Below, piece by piece: positions 15,574 to 24,755 of a stretch of 61,947 nt of DNA (positions within the stretch are counted from its first letter, which is position 1; each line of letters begins with the position of its first letter). Source of the stretch: a bacterium. GTDB lineage: Bacteria > Zhuqueibacterota > QNDG01 > JAFGCO01. Position numbers and translations under genes: made by a program. The notes beneath the pieces are model-generated. The model saw nothing but the letters and a program-made list of their open reading frames with translations. It was not told the origin of the DNA and made no database searches. Where the stretch lies: positions 1 to 61,947 of the forward strand of contig JAFGCO010000060.1 of the NCBI GenBank assembly GCA_016932575.1, given 5' to 3'.

Positions 15574-18126
15574 TTATGAAATCTTCTGATGAACATCATT
15601 TGCTGAAATAAATCGAATGGCCTGAATCCCTTTTCCCTTGTCGTCGGTGACCCTGAAGTAAAATCCCCAGTTCCTGTAGCGGTTGCAGATTTTAATTAAA
15701 ACCTGATTGTTCCCCGGCTGCAAGATCACCGGTGTAATCTGATCGTCAATAATCGCGTCCTGAATGCGGTTCAGGCGCCAGACTTCTTCTCCGTTCAGCC
15801 AGATTTTGATTCCCTCGTCGGATCCGGTGCGGAATTGCACTTCTTTTTCTTCCGGAGATTCGATATGTATAACTCCGTATGCAACGGACCATTCTGATTT
15901 GATGAATTGGTTTTTCAAGTCAATATATCCATCATAGTAACCGTCATCAAGACGCTTCCACCGGATAAGCCGCCTGTTCTGTTGATACGTCCGGTCTATG
16001 TCGAACTCTTTTTCAGGGGGAAACCGGCGGTTGAATCCATCTCTATTTTCAAAAGGACCGATGACAAACCAGAGGGAATCCAGGGGCATGCCCGCTGTTC
16101 TTACCTGTTCAGAGGCGCCGGAGTGATTACCGGTGCGCATGTATAAATCTGCCAGAAGGCCCCGGAATCCTGTTTCATAGAAATTAAGATCGCACTTTTC
16201 TGAAGATTCAATGAGATGCTGATAGGTGGCAATTCCGATAAGCGGCATTTCTGCAAGCATGTCATTCAAAATATGAAAGAGCCTCCACATATGCGAATAT
16301 CCGATATTTTTCACATTCTGCATCACCGCAAGAAATTGTGTTTCAAATTTTTCCTGCAGTTCCGTATCGATCTCATCGGTGCGACCCAGTTGTATCAGCA
16401 ATAACATTTTCAGGAATTTCGCCCGTAACATTTCAAAGGGATTGTCTATGACCGCCAGGGTTGAGTCAATGAGCCGGAGAGACTGTTCAGGTTCAATGCG
16501 ATGCCAAATTGAGATGATTGCCAGAAGGGGAAAGTGATCCCGTTTTTTTCGGTCTGTTGTCAGTGCCGTCCTGATTTGATGGTATTGATTCTTGAAAATA
16601 TCAATGGCCCGGCTGGTATCTCCCTGTGTTTTATAAATTTCAGCAATTTCCAGAGCCGGATTATACTGAAACGGATATTCTTCCAGCGCATCTCTGTAGA
16701 TCGAAAGAGATTTTTGTGTGTTGCCTATCCGTTGGTACAAACCCGCAATATCACACAGTGTTTTTGATTTTGGGGCGCCCTGGAGCTTATGGTTCATGGA
16801 TTGCTCGAAGTATGCAATTGCTTTTTTGTAATCACCGGATTCGACCGCCGCATTGGCAAGGTGATCGTAGGCAGGTGTAAATTCCTCTGTTTTTTCCAGC
16901 GCCATCCTGAAATATCTGGCTGCCTTTTTATATTCTCCCTGAAACAAATAGATATCGCCGAGGCTGTCGTAGGGATTGGGCTCGTCGGGAACTGTTTTGC
17001 GGTATTCATTCAGGATTTCCTCGGCCTGATCATAATCTCCTGTCAGGGCATAACAATACCCCAGTTGATTCATTGTGAGTTTGTGTTTAGGATCAAGTTT
17101 ATAGGTTTTTTCATAATATTCAATGGCCTTATCATAATTCCGCAGGCCAAAGTACAGGTTGGCCAGGTCATTATGTGCCCGGACATCCGTGGGATTCTTT
17201 TTGATCCAATCGATTTGCAAATTCAGCAAATGTTCAATGTCTGCATTGAAGCCGGCGCGTGTCAGCTCCAGCTGATACTTTTCCTTTCGGGTGGCATTAT
17301 CTTTCAGTTTTTCCGCCATTTGATACAGAGCAAAAGCTGTCTCGTTATCTCCCTGGCCAGCGACGCATTGAAGTAATTTCAGATAAGGAGAGACAAATGC
17401 GGAATCCAGCCCGATCGCTTTTTTATAATGAGGAATTGCCTCCTGGATTCGAACCTGATTGCACAATTCTTCCGCAAGGGTGTATTGCTGCCACGCTTCC
17501 ATGGAATTGGTGCTCAGTTCAGCGACGCCTCTGAATGTGTTTTCGCCATCCATGGGAAACTGAAGATCTTGCTGTATTTTCTGGCTTATATGATCCACCA
17601 TGGTCAGGATGGTTTCCATTCCTGTGCCTTCCACACTTTCTTCTCTTAATACAAGTCCTTCATACGGTTCCACAAGCTGGACATTGAGCTGCAGGGATTC
17701 TCCATGTCTGTAGATATTCCCGCGGAGCAGGACTTCGACATTGGCTTCCTTTGCTACCACGGCTGCCATATCCATATCGACTTTTTGATTGACATCCTGA
17801 TCCATCCGTTCCAGGATTTCTATGAGCCGATCTGTTCCCAATACAGAGAGATGGTGAGATTGAGACAGTGCCCGGATGAACATTTCAGCGAGACCCTTCT
17901 GCAGCCACTCGAGATTCTGGTCTCCGGTTCTGTTCTTAAAAAACATGACAGCAATGCTGCGCTGCTGGGACGGCTCCAGGTGAATGGTAGTTGTGAGCTG
18001 ATCTTCATTTCGGATCACGGTCCGGGGCGTATCCGAAAGTCGGATTTTTCGTTGAGATGCGTCTTGCCGGCAGGCATTAAGGGAGATCAACACGATGAAT
18101 GGCCAAAGGATAACCTGGAATTTCAT
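15574..18126 (-). CDS. Lipoprotein with FlgO/TolB-like domain, TPR array and C-terminal GPF-type module
   Basis: The 850-residue protein has a lipoprotein signal ending SLNAC (Cys19). Residues about 55-185 resemble the FlgO/TolB-N-type fold found before TPR arrays in many signalling proteins (RSIAVMFFKNRTGDQNLEWL, then GLAEMF and VLGTDRLIEIL). About ten TPR units follow (for example YDKAIEYYEKTYKLDPKHKL near 340). The last 150 residues form a beta-rich module beginning WFVIGPFENRDGFNRRFPPE and containing IKIWLNGEEVWR. A closely similar module occurs inside the transglutaminase protein at 28873-32634. The protein probably sits in the periplasm attached to a membrane as a scaffold. It is followed by a terminator, and the phosphatase gene lies 102 bases upstream. 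Confidence 0.8.
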   Translation of the reverse strand: MKFQVILWPFIVLISLNACRQDASQRKIRLSDTPRTVIRNEDQLTTTIHLEPSQQRSIAVMFFKNRTGDQNLEWLQKGLAEMFIRALSQSHHLSVLGTDRLIEILERMDQDVNQKVDMDMAAVVAKEANVEVLLRGNIYRHGESLQLNVQLVEPYEGLVLREESVEGTGMETILTMVDHISQKIQQDLQFPMDGENTFRGVAELSTNSMEAWQQYTLAEELCNQVRIQEAIPHYKKAIGLDSAFVSPYLKLLQCVAGQGDNETAFALYQMAEKLKDNATRKEKYQLELTRAGFNADIEHLLNLQIDWIKKNPTDVRAHNDLANLYFGLRNYDKAIEYYEKTYKLDPKHKLTMNQLGYCYALTGDYDQAEEILNEYRKTVPDEPNPYDSLGDIYLFQGEYKKAARYFRMALEKTEEFTPAYDHLANAAVESGDYKKAIAYFEQSMNHKLQGAPKSKTLCDIAGLYQRIGNTQKSLSIYRDALEEYPFQYNPALEIAEIYKTQGDTSRAIDIFKNQYHQIRTALTTDRKKRDHFPLLAIISIWHRIEPEQSLRLIDSTLAVIDNPFEMLRAKFLKMLLLIQLGRTDEIDTELQEKFETQFLAVMQNVKNIGYSHMWRLFHILNDMLAEMPLIGIATYQHLIESSEKCDLNFYETGFRGLLADLYMRTGNHSGASEQVRTAGMPLDSLWFVIGPFENRDGFNRRFPPEKEFDIDRTYQQNRRLIRWKRLDDGYYDGYIDLKNQFIKSEWSVAYGVIHIESPEEKEVQFRTGSDEGIKIWLNGEEVWRLNRIQDAIIDDQITPVILQPGNNQVLIKICNRYRNWGFYFRVTDDKGKGIQAIRFISANDVHQKIS

Positions 18127-18228
18127 ATTATAATCTCCTCACTATGGCGTTTAACTTTTATACGTTGTCAGGATGGTTTACGTTGCATCAGGTGACGGAT
18201 TCATCAATAACAACCATGGCACTATTCG

Positions 18229-20205
18229 TTATTGACGCGTTATTGCCACCAGCGTCATATCATCCTGCTGCTTTGCCTGTCCCGCATGATTTTTCACTGC
18301 TGCAATCACAGTCTGATTGATTTTTCCGGCATTACGGGAATTTTGTGAACGGATTAAATTGATCAGCCGCTCCTCACCGAATTCTATGCCATCGGTATTG
18401 GCAGCTTCAATGATCCCATCCGTATAAAAAAGTATCGTGTCAAGCGTATTGAGCGATATGGTTTCTTCATGAATGGTCTGATCGAATACTTCGCCCTTTT
18501 CCAGCCCCAGTCCGATTCCTTCAGGAACATGGCTATGCACAGAACATGTTTTTCTGTCTTTGATCAGGAGACTGTTGTGACCAGCCCTTGAAAATATCAG
18601 ACAGCGTTTGCTTTGATCGATCACCGCGTAGATCATGGTAATAAAAATATGGCGGTCCATAATATCGTACAGCCGGCGGTTCAATTCGCTGAGAAGGATT
18701 TTGGGAGAAGTATGGATTTTGGTCAGTGATGTCATCAATCCTTTGACAACTGCCATATAAAAAGCCGCGGATGTCCCTTTGCCGGTCACATCGGCGATCG
18801 TGATGCCCAGACGGTTTTGATCGATGCCAAAGTAATCAAAATAATCACCCCCGATTTCGGTGGCAGGCAGGCATAATCCCTGAATATCGAAACCGGCAAT
18901 TTTCGGATCATGCCGCGGCAGAAGGTTATGCTGAACCTGGCCGGCAATTTTCAATTCCTGCTTCAATCTTTCCTGTTCTGTCAGTTCGTTCAGCAAGAGA
19001 ACATTTTCAAGGGCAAAAACAGCCTGACGAATCAGAGTGGCCAGAAAGCTTTTCTCGGATTCCGAATATTGACTTCCCGAGTGACGTCCATTCAAAACAA
19101 GAATGCCCACGGCATCTTCCATTAATTTCATTGGACAAATCAGCAAGGGTTCTTCCCGCTCGCTGATCCGGCTTAAATATATCCGGAAAGACGGAGGCGC
19201 TTGAAAGTCATCCAGGGATTGCGGATGATCGGCGTTTTTTATCCATGTATGCAATTCCGGATCGCATTGAAATGACGGTGCATTCTCAATAGGATCCGGA
19301 TATGCTGAAGCGAGGTAGAGGTCACATATTTCCTGGCTTTTTCGTAAGAATAGAATCACTTTTTTTGCATCCAAAGCAGCGGCAATACGGTGGGTGATAA
19401 GATGAAAGATACGCTGCGCTTCCAGTGTAAATCCCAGCTGCCGTCCGAAAGATTCGATTTCGACTTTTTCTTTCAGCTGACTGGTCATGTAGTTAAACGC
19501 GCTGGCCATTTCACCAATTTCGTCTTTACTCTGAATCACCACTTCCTGGTCGAGATTCCCTTCCGAGATTTTTTTCATGGCCCGGGTCAGGGCCGAAAGG
19601 GGATTGACAATTTTATGACTCATAAAAAAAGAAACAAGAATGACCGCGACTGTGAAAATAAATCCCATTTCAAGATTCGCGATTAAATTTCGCCAGAGCT
19701 CATTATTGATTTCAACCATTGAAAATCCCACGTGCACATACCCCCGGCACTGGTCGCTCATCATGATGGTGACAGAAACAGACTCGAAATCACGCTGGCT
19801 TTCGGCAGCAATGTTACGCTGTTCCAGCTGGCTGATGATCTGGGCCTGATCCCAATCGCTTAGAGGATGATTCGGAGTTTCCACCCAATCTGTGTTCAAG
19901 ACATGTGCCTTCAGATCCCGAAATTCATTGAAAATTGCGATATATACAATGTCCGGATTGATGGAAATCTGATTCTCGATATAGGATTGATAAAGGCTCC
20001 AGTCTTCCGAACCCACAGATCGAATGGTGGCAATATTATTGGCCAGCCGTTCCATGCGCAGTTTCACCTGATCGGCCTGGAGTTTCATTTCACGAATGGT
20101 GAAAAAATAGGTGACAATCGCCATGATCACAAGAACCATGGTGACAAAAGGGATGGCGATTTTATATCGCAGGCTAAAGAGAAATGCGGGTTTCCTCGAT
20201 GTCAT
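18229..20205 (-). CDS. Membrane SpoIIE-family (PP2C-type) serine phosphatase with HAMP and GAF domains
   Basis: The 658-residue protein has a transmembrane helix (about 13-35), an extracytoplasmic sensor region, a second helix (about 175-197) and a HAMP domain (NPLSALTRAMKKISEGNLDQ). A GAF-like domain (about 265-405), a short coiled coil and a SpoIIE/RsbU phosphatase domain (about 440-656) follow. The metal-binding segments are visible: GGDYFDYF, ADVTGKGTSAA and FYTDGIIEA. Such enzymes dephosphorylate anti-sigma-factor antagonists or similar serine-phosphorylated partners in response to an external signal. No partner antagonist or anti-sigma gene is adjacent, so the pathway is unknown. Confidence 0.9.
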   Translation of the reverse strand: MTSRKPAFLFSLRYKIAIPFVTMVLVIMAIVTYFFTIREMKLQADQVKLRMERLANNIATIRSVGSEDWSLYQSYIENQISINPDIVYIAIFNEFRDLKAHVLNTDWVETPNHPLSDWDQAQIISQLEQRNIAAESQRDFESVSVTIMMSDQCRGYVHVGFSMVEINNELWRNLIANLEMGFIFTVAVILVSFFMSHKIVNPLSALTRAMKKISEGNLDQEVVIQSKDEIGEMASAFNYMTSQLKEKVEIESFGRQLGFTLEAQRIFHLITHRIAAALDAKKVILFLRKSQEICDLYLASAYPDPIENAPSFQCDPELHTWIKNADHPQSLDDFQAPPSFRIYLSRISEREEPLLICPMKLMEDAVGILVLNGRHSGSQYSESEKSFLATLIRQAVFALENVLLLNELTEQERLKQELKIAGQVQHNLLPRHDPKIAGFDIQGLCLPATEIGGDYFDYFGIDQNRLGITIADVTGKGTSAAFYMAVVKGLMTSLTKIHTSPKILLSELNRRLYDIMDRHIFITMIYAVIDQSKRCLIFSRAGHNSLLIKDRKTCSVHSHVPEGIGLGLEKGEVFDQTIHEETISLNTLDTILFYTDGIIEAANTDGIEFGEERLINLIRSQNSRNAGKINQTVIAAVKNHAGQAKQQDDMTLVAITRQ

Positions 20206-20491
20206 GCCGGTTTTTTATCCTGTTGGTCAAAGGATTTTACAACAAGACTGTTGAAAAAGGAATATGCATTCTTCCGAAGGCTGTCAAAGCATCAGATCCA
20301 CACGAAGTTCAAATAATATATCACGCCTTCATGAGGATTTTAATTTCTTTCTTTATGTTTTTAGCATTCTGAACAGCAAAATAAATATCATGTCTGTTTT
20401 TGAATATACGGAAAAAAACAGGGAGTTCAAAAAAGGAAATTGCATTAATATCCATTTGATTCAGAAAAATACAACCTGAGAAATTTATATA

Positions 20492-21781
20492 TTATTGTTT
20501 ATGTGCCTTTTTTCGCTTTCGGGCCGCGAATTCCGGAGCTTCTTTAATTGCCAGACCCAGAATCGGGAACGACCGCATCATGTGTTTCAGTACACTCCGC
20601 TTTAATTTCAGCGGTGCTTTTCCCACATCTTTCCAACCCCTGCTTTTCAAGTCATCAGGAGGCAGCTGTTTGTCTTCCCAGTTGGCAAACAGGCGTCCCC
20701 ATGTGCTTGATAATATGCTTTTTACCCATTTCATATGAACCGGATACCAGAACAGATCATGGTAGGTAACACTGGCCAAATAGGACCAGGGGGCAAGCAC
20801 GGTTTTCAGTGTCCACTCAAGCGGTTTTTTCAGCCATCCCCAGTAAATTCTATGCTGCATCCGGCTGGCAAAAGTCATTTTGTAAAAGGGGCCGACAAAT
20901 CCCCATTCTTCATCCAGCACTTCTGTATCACCAACAATATTCATTTCTTTTATTTCACCGCATCCCAGTCCCTTTTCATGTGCCAGACGGACGAATTTCA
21001 GATCACCTAACGGATCAAATCCCATGAGTTTTGCAGCCACTGCATCAATGGCGACCTGATCCTCTGAAGCCAGAATGACATTCTTTACATATGGCGTCAT
21101 ACAGCGGGGGCCGGGGCCGTCTCCGACAAAAGTGCCGTCCATAACAGCAAACAGACCCGGATGGATTTTTTTCTGAATCATCAACAGATCCACAACGGTT
21201 TCATGAATCACAGGGTGGGTCCAATGTCGTTTTTCATTGAGCAGGCCTCCGAAGGCATTTTTCATGGCCCCCGTGGTGGTTGTAAAAATGTGGGTTTTTA
21301 TTGTAGGCAGGTGGATGATGTTTTCTCCGATGAATCGTTTCGGTATCATGAATCCCTTTTTATACACGTCATTCAGCACCATAAAATCATCGGCCAGATC
21401 ACCTACGGCTTCCCGAATGTGGATCCATTCTTCACCTTCATAAAGATGAATATTGCGCAATCCGTGATTTCGAATGGGATCGATCTGTTTGTTTTCCCGT
21501 TCTCCCAGATGGGCGTCGATCACCACGGTTCTGTTATGGCATCCATGGATCAAATCGGTTTTATATCCGTCCCGTTTCATCGCGCGTATCACGCCATCCA
21601 GCTGCCAGGGAGTTGTTGAACTGCCCGGATAGAAAAAATGCCAGCTGATATTGATTTTAAGCGCAGTGTCCAGTTCTTTTTGAATCACACTCTGATAATC
21701 AGCAAGATTCATCAGTCGATGATAATCATCGAGAATGGTTTCAGGAGAAGTTTTTAGGATAGCAACTTTTGATTTATACAT
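20492..21781 (-). CDS. DUF362 domain-containing protein
   Basis: AAAGGA lies 8 bases before ATG 21781. The 429-residue protein resembles DUF362 proteins: the N-terminal VAILKTSPETI, then NISWHFFYPGSSTTPWQLDG, HLPTIKTHIFTTTTGAMKNAFGG and DQVAIDAVAAKLMGFDP. DUF362 proteins often carry ferredoxin-type iron-sulfur motifs, but none is seen here. The biochemical role of the family is not established. It is a single gene with 138 bases to the YchF-like gene. Confidence 0.8.
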   Translation of the reverse strand: MYKSKVAILKTSPETILDDYHRLMNLADYQSVIQKELDTALKINISWHFFYPGSSTTPWQLDGVIRAMKRDGYKTDLIHGCHNRTVVIDAHLGERENKQIDPIRNHGLRNIHLYEGEEWIHIREAVGDLADDFMVLNDVYKKGFMIPKRFIGENIIHLPTIKTHIFTTTTGAMKNAFGGLLNEKRHWTHPVIHETVVDLLMIQKKIHPGLFAVMDGTFVGDGPGPRCMTPYVKNVILASEDQVAIDAVAAKLMGFDPLGDLKFVRLAHEKGLGCGEIKEMNIVGDTEVLDEEWGFVGPFYKMTFASRMQHRIYWGWLKKPLEWTLKTVLAPWSYLASVTYHDLFWYPVHMKWVKSILSSTWGRLFANWEDKQLPPDDLKSRGWKDVGKAPLKLKRSVLKHMMRSFPILGLAIKEAPEFAARKRKKAHKQ

Positions 21782-21919
21782 AATAAAAATCCTTTATCAG
21801 AGTTTTTAAAGTAACATATAAGATAAAGAATCAGAGATAAAAAAGCAAAAGTAAAAAAAGTAAAAATAAATGAATATGAAAAGTATGGATATTGATTTTT
21901 ATAATTTTATTTCAAATTA

Positions 21920-22948
21920 TTATACATTAAACCTGAAATTCATGATGTCCCCGTCCTGTACCCGGTATTCCCTGCCCTCCAGACGGACGGTGCCTTTTTT
22001 CCGGGCTTCTGCATAGCTGCCGGCTTTCATTAAATCATCATAGGCAACGGTTTCTGCGCGAATAAAACCTTTTTGTATATCCGAATGGATCGTACCTGCG
22101 GCTTCCACAGCCGGTGTTTGTTTCCTGATGGTCCAGGCCCGGACTTCGTCTTCTCCAACTGTGAAATAAGAAATGAGCCCCAGCATTTCATATGATTGTT
22201 GAATTACCCGGCTGCGGGCCGTATCGGCAATGCCGTATTCCTTTAAAAATATTTCCATATCATGCCGATCCATTTGACTGATTTCATGTTCCAGTTGTCC
22301 TCGTACAGCCAGACAGTTGAAATTTTGATGAATTTCGGGAATATCAGGAATCCCGTCATTATCGTCCTCATTGTTGAAGCAGATAAGCATAGGTTTGCCT
22401 GAAAGAAATGCAAATCCCCGAAGCAGAGGATGTATGGCAAGTTCCGGATGGGTACGCAGCGGATTTTCCTTTTCAAGCCAGGAATAAATTTCATGCATGA
22501 GGATGTGTTCTTCCGGATTGTATCCCCGGTCTTTTTTCTTGTCGAGTTCCAGCTTTTCCATCCTTTTTTCTGCGACCATCAGATCAGAAAAAATCATGTC
22601 TTCTTCTATTGCATGAAAATCATCCAGAGGATCGCGGCCCTCGAGGCCCGGTTGAAAATTACGGATCACATGAATAAACGCATCACTGTCCCGCACATCT
22701 GCCCAGCGTTGTTCATGCGTATTCCGGCTACTTCCCATTACAGTGCACGGAAGAAAATAATTCACTTTTGCATAGGTTGTCTTTTTTGGTCGGTACATAC
22801 TGCTTAACCGATCGACCCTATCATCCGGTACTTCCACAGTGCCCATTTTGTTTTCATTCCGTTTTTCCGGTAACCATGATATCTGGGTCAGCGCTTCGAA
22901 CAATGTATATTTTCCTGCCATTGGCAGGCCGATGATACCGAGTTTCAA
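21920..22948 (-). CDS. YchF/OBG-like GTPase homologue, divergent
   Basis: The 342-residue protein starts MKLGIIGLPMAGKYTLFEAL. This is a P-loop as in YchF, but with Tyr where Ser is normal (GKYT for GKST). It then follows the YchF layout: VEVPDDRVDRLSSMYRPKK, a helical insert (about 115-160, with MEKLELDKKK), and a C-terminal DUF933/TGS-type domain ending with AGSYAEARKKGTVRLEGREY and MNFRF. The nucleotide-specificity loop reads CFNNEDDND, unlike the NMxE typical of YchF. YchF binds ribosomes and prefers ATP. This copy could be a specialised paralogue or may have altered nucleotide binding. Confidence 0.82.
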   Translation of the reverse strand: MKLGIIGLPMAGKYTLFEALTQISWLPEKRNENKMGTVEVPDDRVDRLSSMYRPKKTTYAKVNYFLPCTVMGSSRNTHEQRWADVRDSDAFIHVIRNFQPGLEGRDPLDDFHAIEEDMIFSDLMVAEKRMEKLELDKKKDRGYNPEEHILMHEIYSWLEKENPLRTHPELAIHPLLRGFAFLSGKPMLICFNNEDDNDGIPDIPEIHQNFNCLAVRGQLEHEISQMDRHDMEIFLKEYGIADTARSRVIQQSYEMLGLISYFTVGEDEVRAWTIRKQTPAVEAAGTIHSDIQKGFIRAETVAYDDLMKAGSYAEARKKGTVRLEGREYRVQDGDIMNFRFNV

Positions 22949-23133
22949 ACTGCCTCCTGGTTGTTAATAATAAAAATGACTAAAAATATAGGAAATGGGA
23001 ACCGAAATTGCAAGATGAAAAAATACCGGGTCGGAAAACACCATGTGAGTGAAGCGGCTCAGGGATAATTCATTTTCATTTAATGATTTCTATCATTAAT
23101 ATCTGCCATTGATGCCATTGAATAAAAGATGCT

Positions 23134-24465
23134 TTATTCAAAACGGATCCAGTCGATTTCAACGGGGACATCTGATTCCTGCACAACAACCAGATCATGT
23201 ATTCCTGCAGGAACGATGTCAAGGGCGGAATTTATAATGTGCCAATCCTCGTCCTGTGTTATTTTTATATGTGCAACCACCGGACCCTCCACATCATCGA
23301 TACGCAGTTCGATATGTCCTGTTTTTTCGGATATGATTTTTATATTCGCGGATTTCACTTTCTGATCGCCGAAATCCACGCTGTTATACTGGATCCATGC
23401 CCCTTTTACATTCAGTATCGTTTTCCATCCGTCCATTTTATTCTGTTCATCAAGAAAACGGATTAAAGTGCCTTTATCGCTGATTTTGCTGAAACGGTCG
23501 ATCTGTATCTTCTGCATGGCCGATGTGAGCCCCACGCCGCGCAGGGTGGGGATGACTTTCTGAATCGTTCCATCCTCATTGAAAAACAGACTGTCTGCCC
23601 GGACGGACCGGTTTTTATCAAAGTCCGGAGAAAGGTCATTATGATGATAAAACAGATACCAATGACCTTGATATTCCAGAATGGAATGGTGATTGGTCCA
23701 GCAGCCTGTCGGTGATTCATCCATGATGATGCCCTTGTATTCAAAGGGACCCATCGGATTTTTTCCAATGGCATAGACAATGGCTTCGGTTTTTTTTATG
23801 ACATGTGGAAATGAAAAATAATAACTCCCGTTTCGTTCAAATAAATAGGGCCCCTCCTTGAATCCCGATGGCAGGTTTTTCACTTCCTTAGGTTCGGATG
23901 CGAGTTCTTTCATGTTCTCTTTAAGCCTGGCCATGTATAAACATCGGTGCGCAGCCCAATAAAGATAGGCCTGCCCGTCTTTATCAATGAAAGGATTGGG
24001 ATCGATTCCGAATACACCGTTCATGGGTTCCGGTTCAGGTTTAAAAGGCCCATACGGATAATTTGATACTGCGACCCCGATCTGCGGCATTCTTCTTTTT
24101 GATTGATTCCTGGTTATGGCAGGAAAATAAAAATAATACAGGCTGTCTTTTTTAATGCAATCCGGCGCCCACAGGCTGTTAAATGTTGAATCGACCCATG
24201 GAACGGTTCCCTGGCTTATTATGACGCCATGATCTGTCCAGTCGGTCAGGTTTTGAGAAGAAAAAACATGATAATCTTTCATGCAGAACCAGTCTGTTCC
24301 GCAGTTTTCATCATGGGAAGGATACATATAGACCCTGTCTTTAAATACACGGGCGGACGGATCGGCTGTAAATTGATCCATAATAAGCGGATTTTGAGCG
24401 AATGTGCCGGTGAAGCACAGCCATAGACAAAGACTCCCTATAACATGAAAACAAGCAATTTTCAT
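23134..24465 (-). CDS. Glycoside hydrolase family 43 with C-terminal CBM6-like domain
   Basis: AAAGGAAA precedes the ATG. The 443-residue protein has a signal peptide ending TFAQ. It then has a five-bladed GH43 domain with the expected carboxylates: base Asp35 in FTADPSARVF, pKa-modulating Asp155 in GIDPNPFIDKDG, and acid Glu204 in GFKEGPYLFE. Residues about 330-443 resemble a CBM6-type beta-sandwich (WIQYNSVDFG, HIELRIDDVEG, ending VEIDWIRFE). GH43 enzymes cleave beta-xylosides, alpha-arabinofuranosides or related bonds in hemicellulose; the substrate cannot be fixed here. It stands alone, with a direct repeat upstream (24511-24543). Confidence 0.9.
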   Translation of the reverse strand: MKIACFHVIGSLCLWLCFTGTFAQNPLIMDQFTADPSARVFKDRVYMYPSHDENCGTDWFCMKDYHVFSSQNLTDWTDHGVIISQGTVPWVDSTFNSLWAPDCIKKDSLYYFYFPAITRNQSKRRMPQIGVAVSNYPYGPFKPEPEPMNGVFGIDPNPFIDKDGQAYLYWAAHRCLYMARLKENMKELASEPKEVKNLPSGFKEGPYLFERNGSYYFSFPHVIKKTEAIVYAIGKNPMGPFEYKGIIMDESPTGCWTNHHSILEYQGHWYLFYHHNDLSPDFDKNRSVRADSLFFNEDGTIQKVIPTLRGVGLTSAMQKIQIDRFSKISDKGTLIRFLDEQNKMDGWKTILNVKGAWIQYNSVDFGDQKVKSANIKIISEKTGHIELRIDDVEGPVVAHIKITQDEDWHIINSALDIVPAGIHDLVVVQESDVPVEIDWIRFE

Positions 24466-24510
24466 AACTTCAGTTTCCTTTCATTATCATTTAAGGCAAT
24501 TTAAATGCTG

Positions 24511-24543
24511 TGTTTGTTAAAGTCAATAATCCTGTTTGTTAAA
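24511..24543 (-). promoter_or_regulatory. 11-base direct repeat at 22-base spacing upstream of GH43
   Basis: TGTTTGTTAAA occurs at 24511-24521 and again at 24533-24543, exactly 22 bases apart, or two helical turns. The pair lies 46-78 bases upstream of the GH43 start. Tandem sites on one DNA face are typical of AraC-type or response-regulator operators. No regulator gene is adjacent, so this is only a candidate. Confidence 0.3.
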
Positions 24544-24755
24544 AAATGTCAGGAAGCACGGAGATTATTCATAGAAATAAATCGGCGAACTGCACCATCT
24601 CGATCAGCTTCGTTAACAGATATGCGTTGTGAGGTTCGTAATGGATGTTCAGGTATGAATCCGGATATTGCACGAAAGCAGAGGCTTGATCGATAGAATA
24701 AGACCGATAAGTAAAATGAAATTCGATTTAAAAAATAGAAGCGAAAGATATGTCA

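Noticed and set aside
16789-17376. 195-codon plus-strand ORF
   Set aside because: Antisense of the TPR repeats; the regular hydrophobic pattern is the complement of TPR codons.
17440-17462. CAGGTTCGAATCCAGG on the minus strand, another T-arm-like sequence
   Set aside because: Inside the TPR coding sequence with no other tRNA elements.
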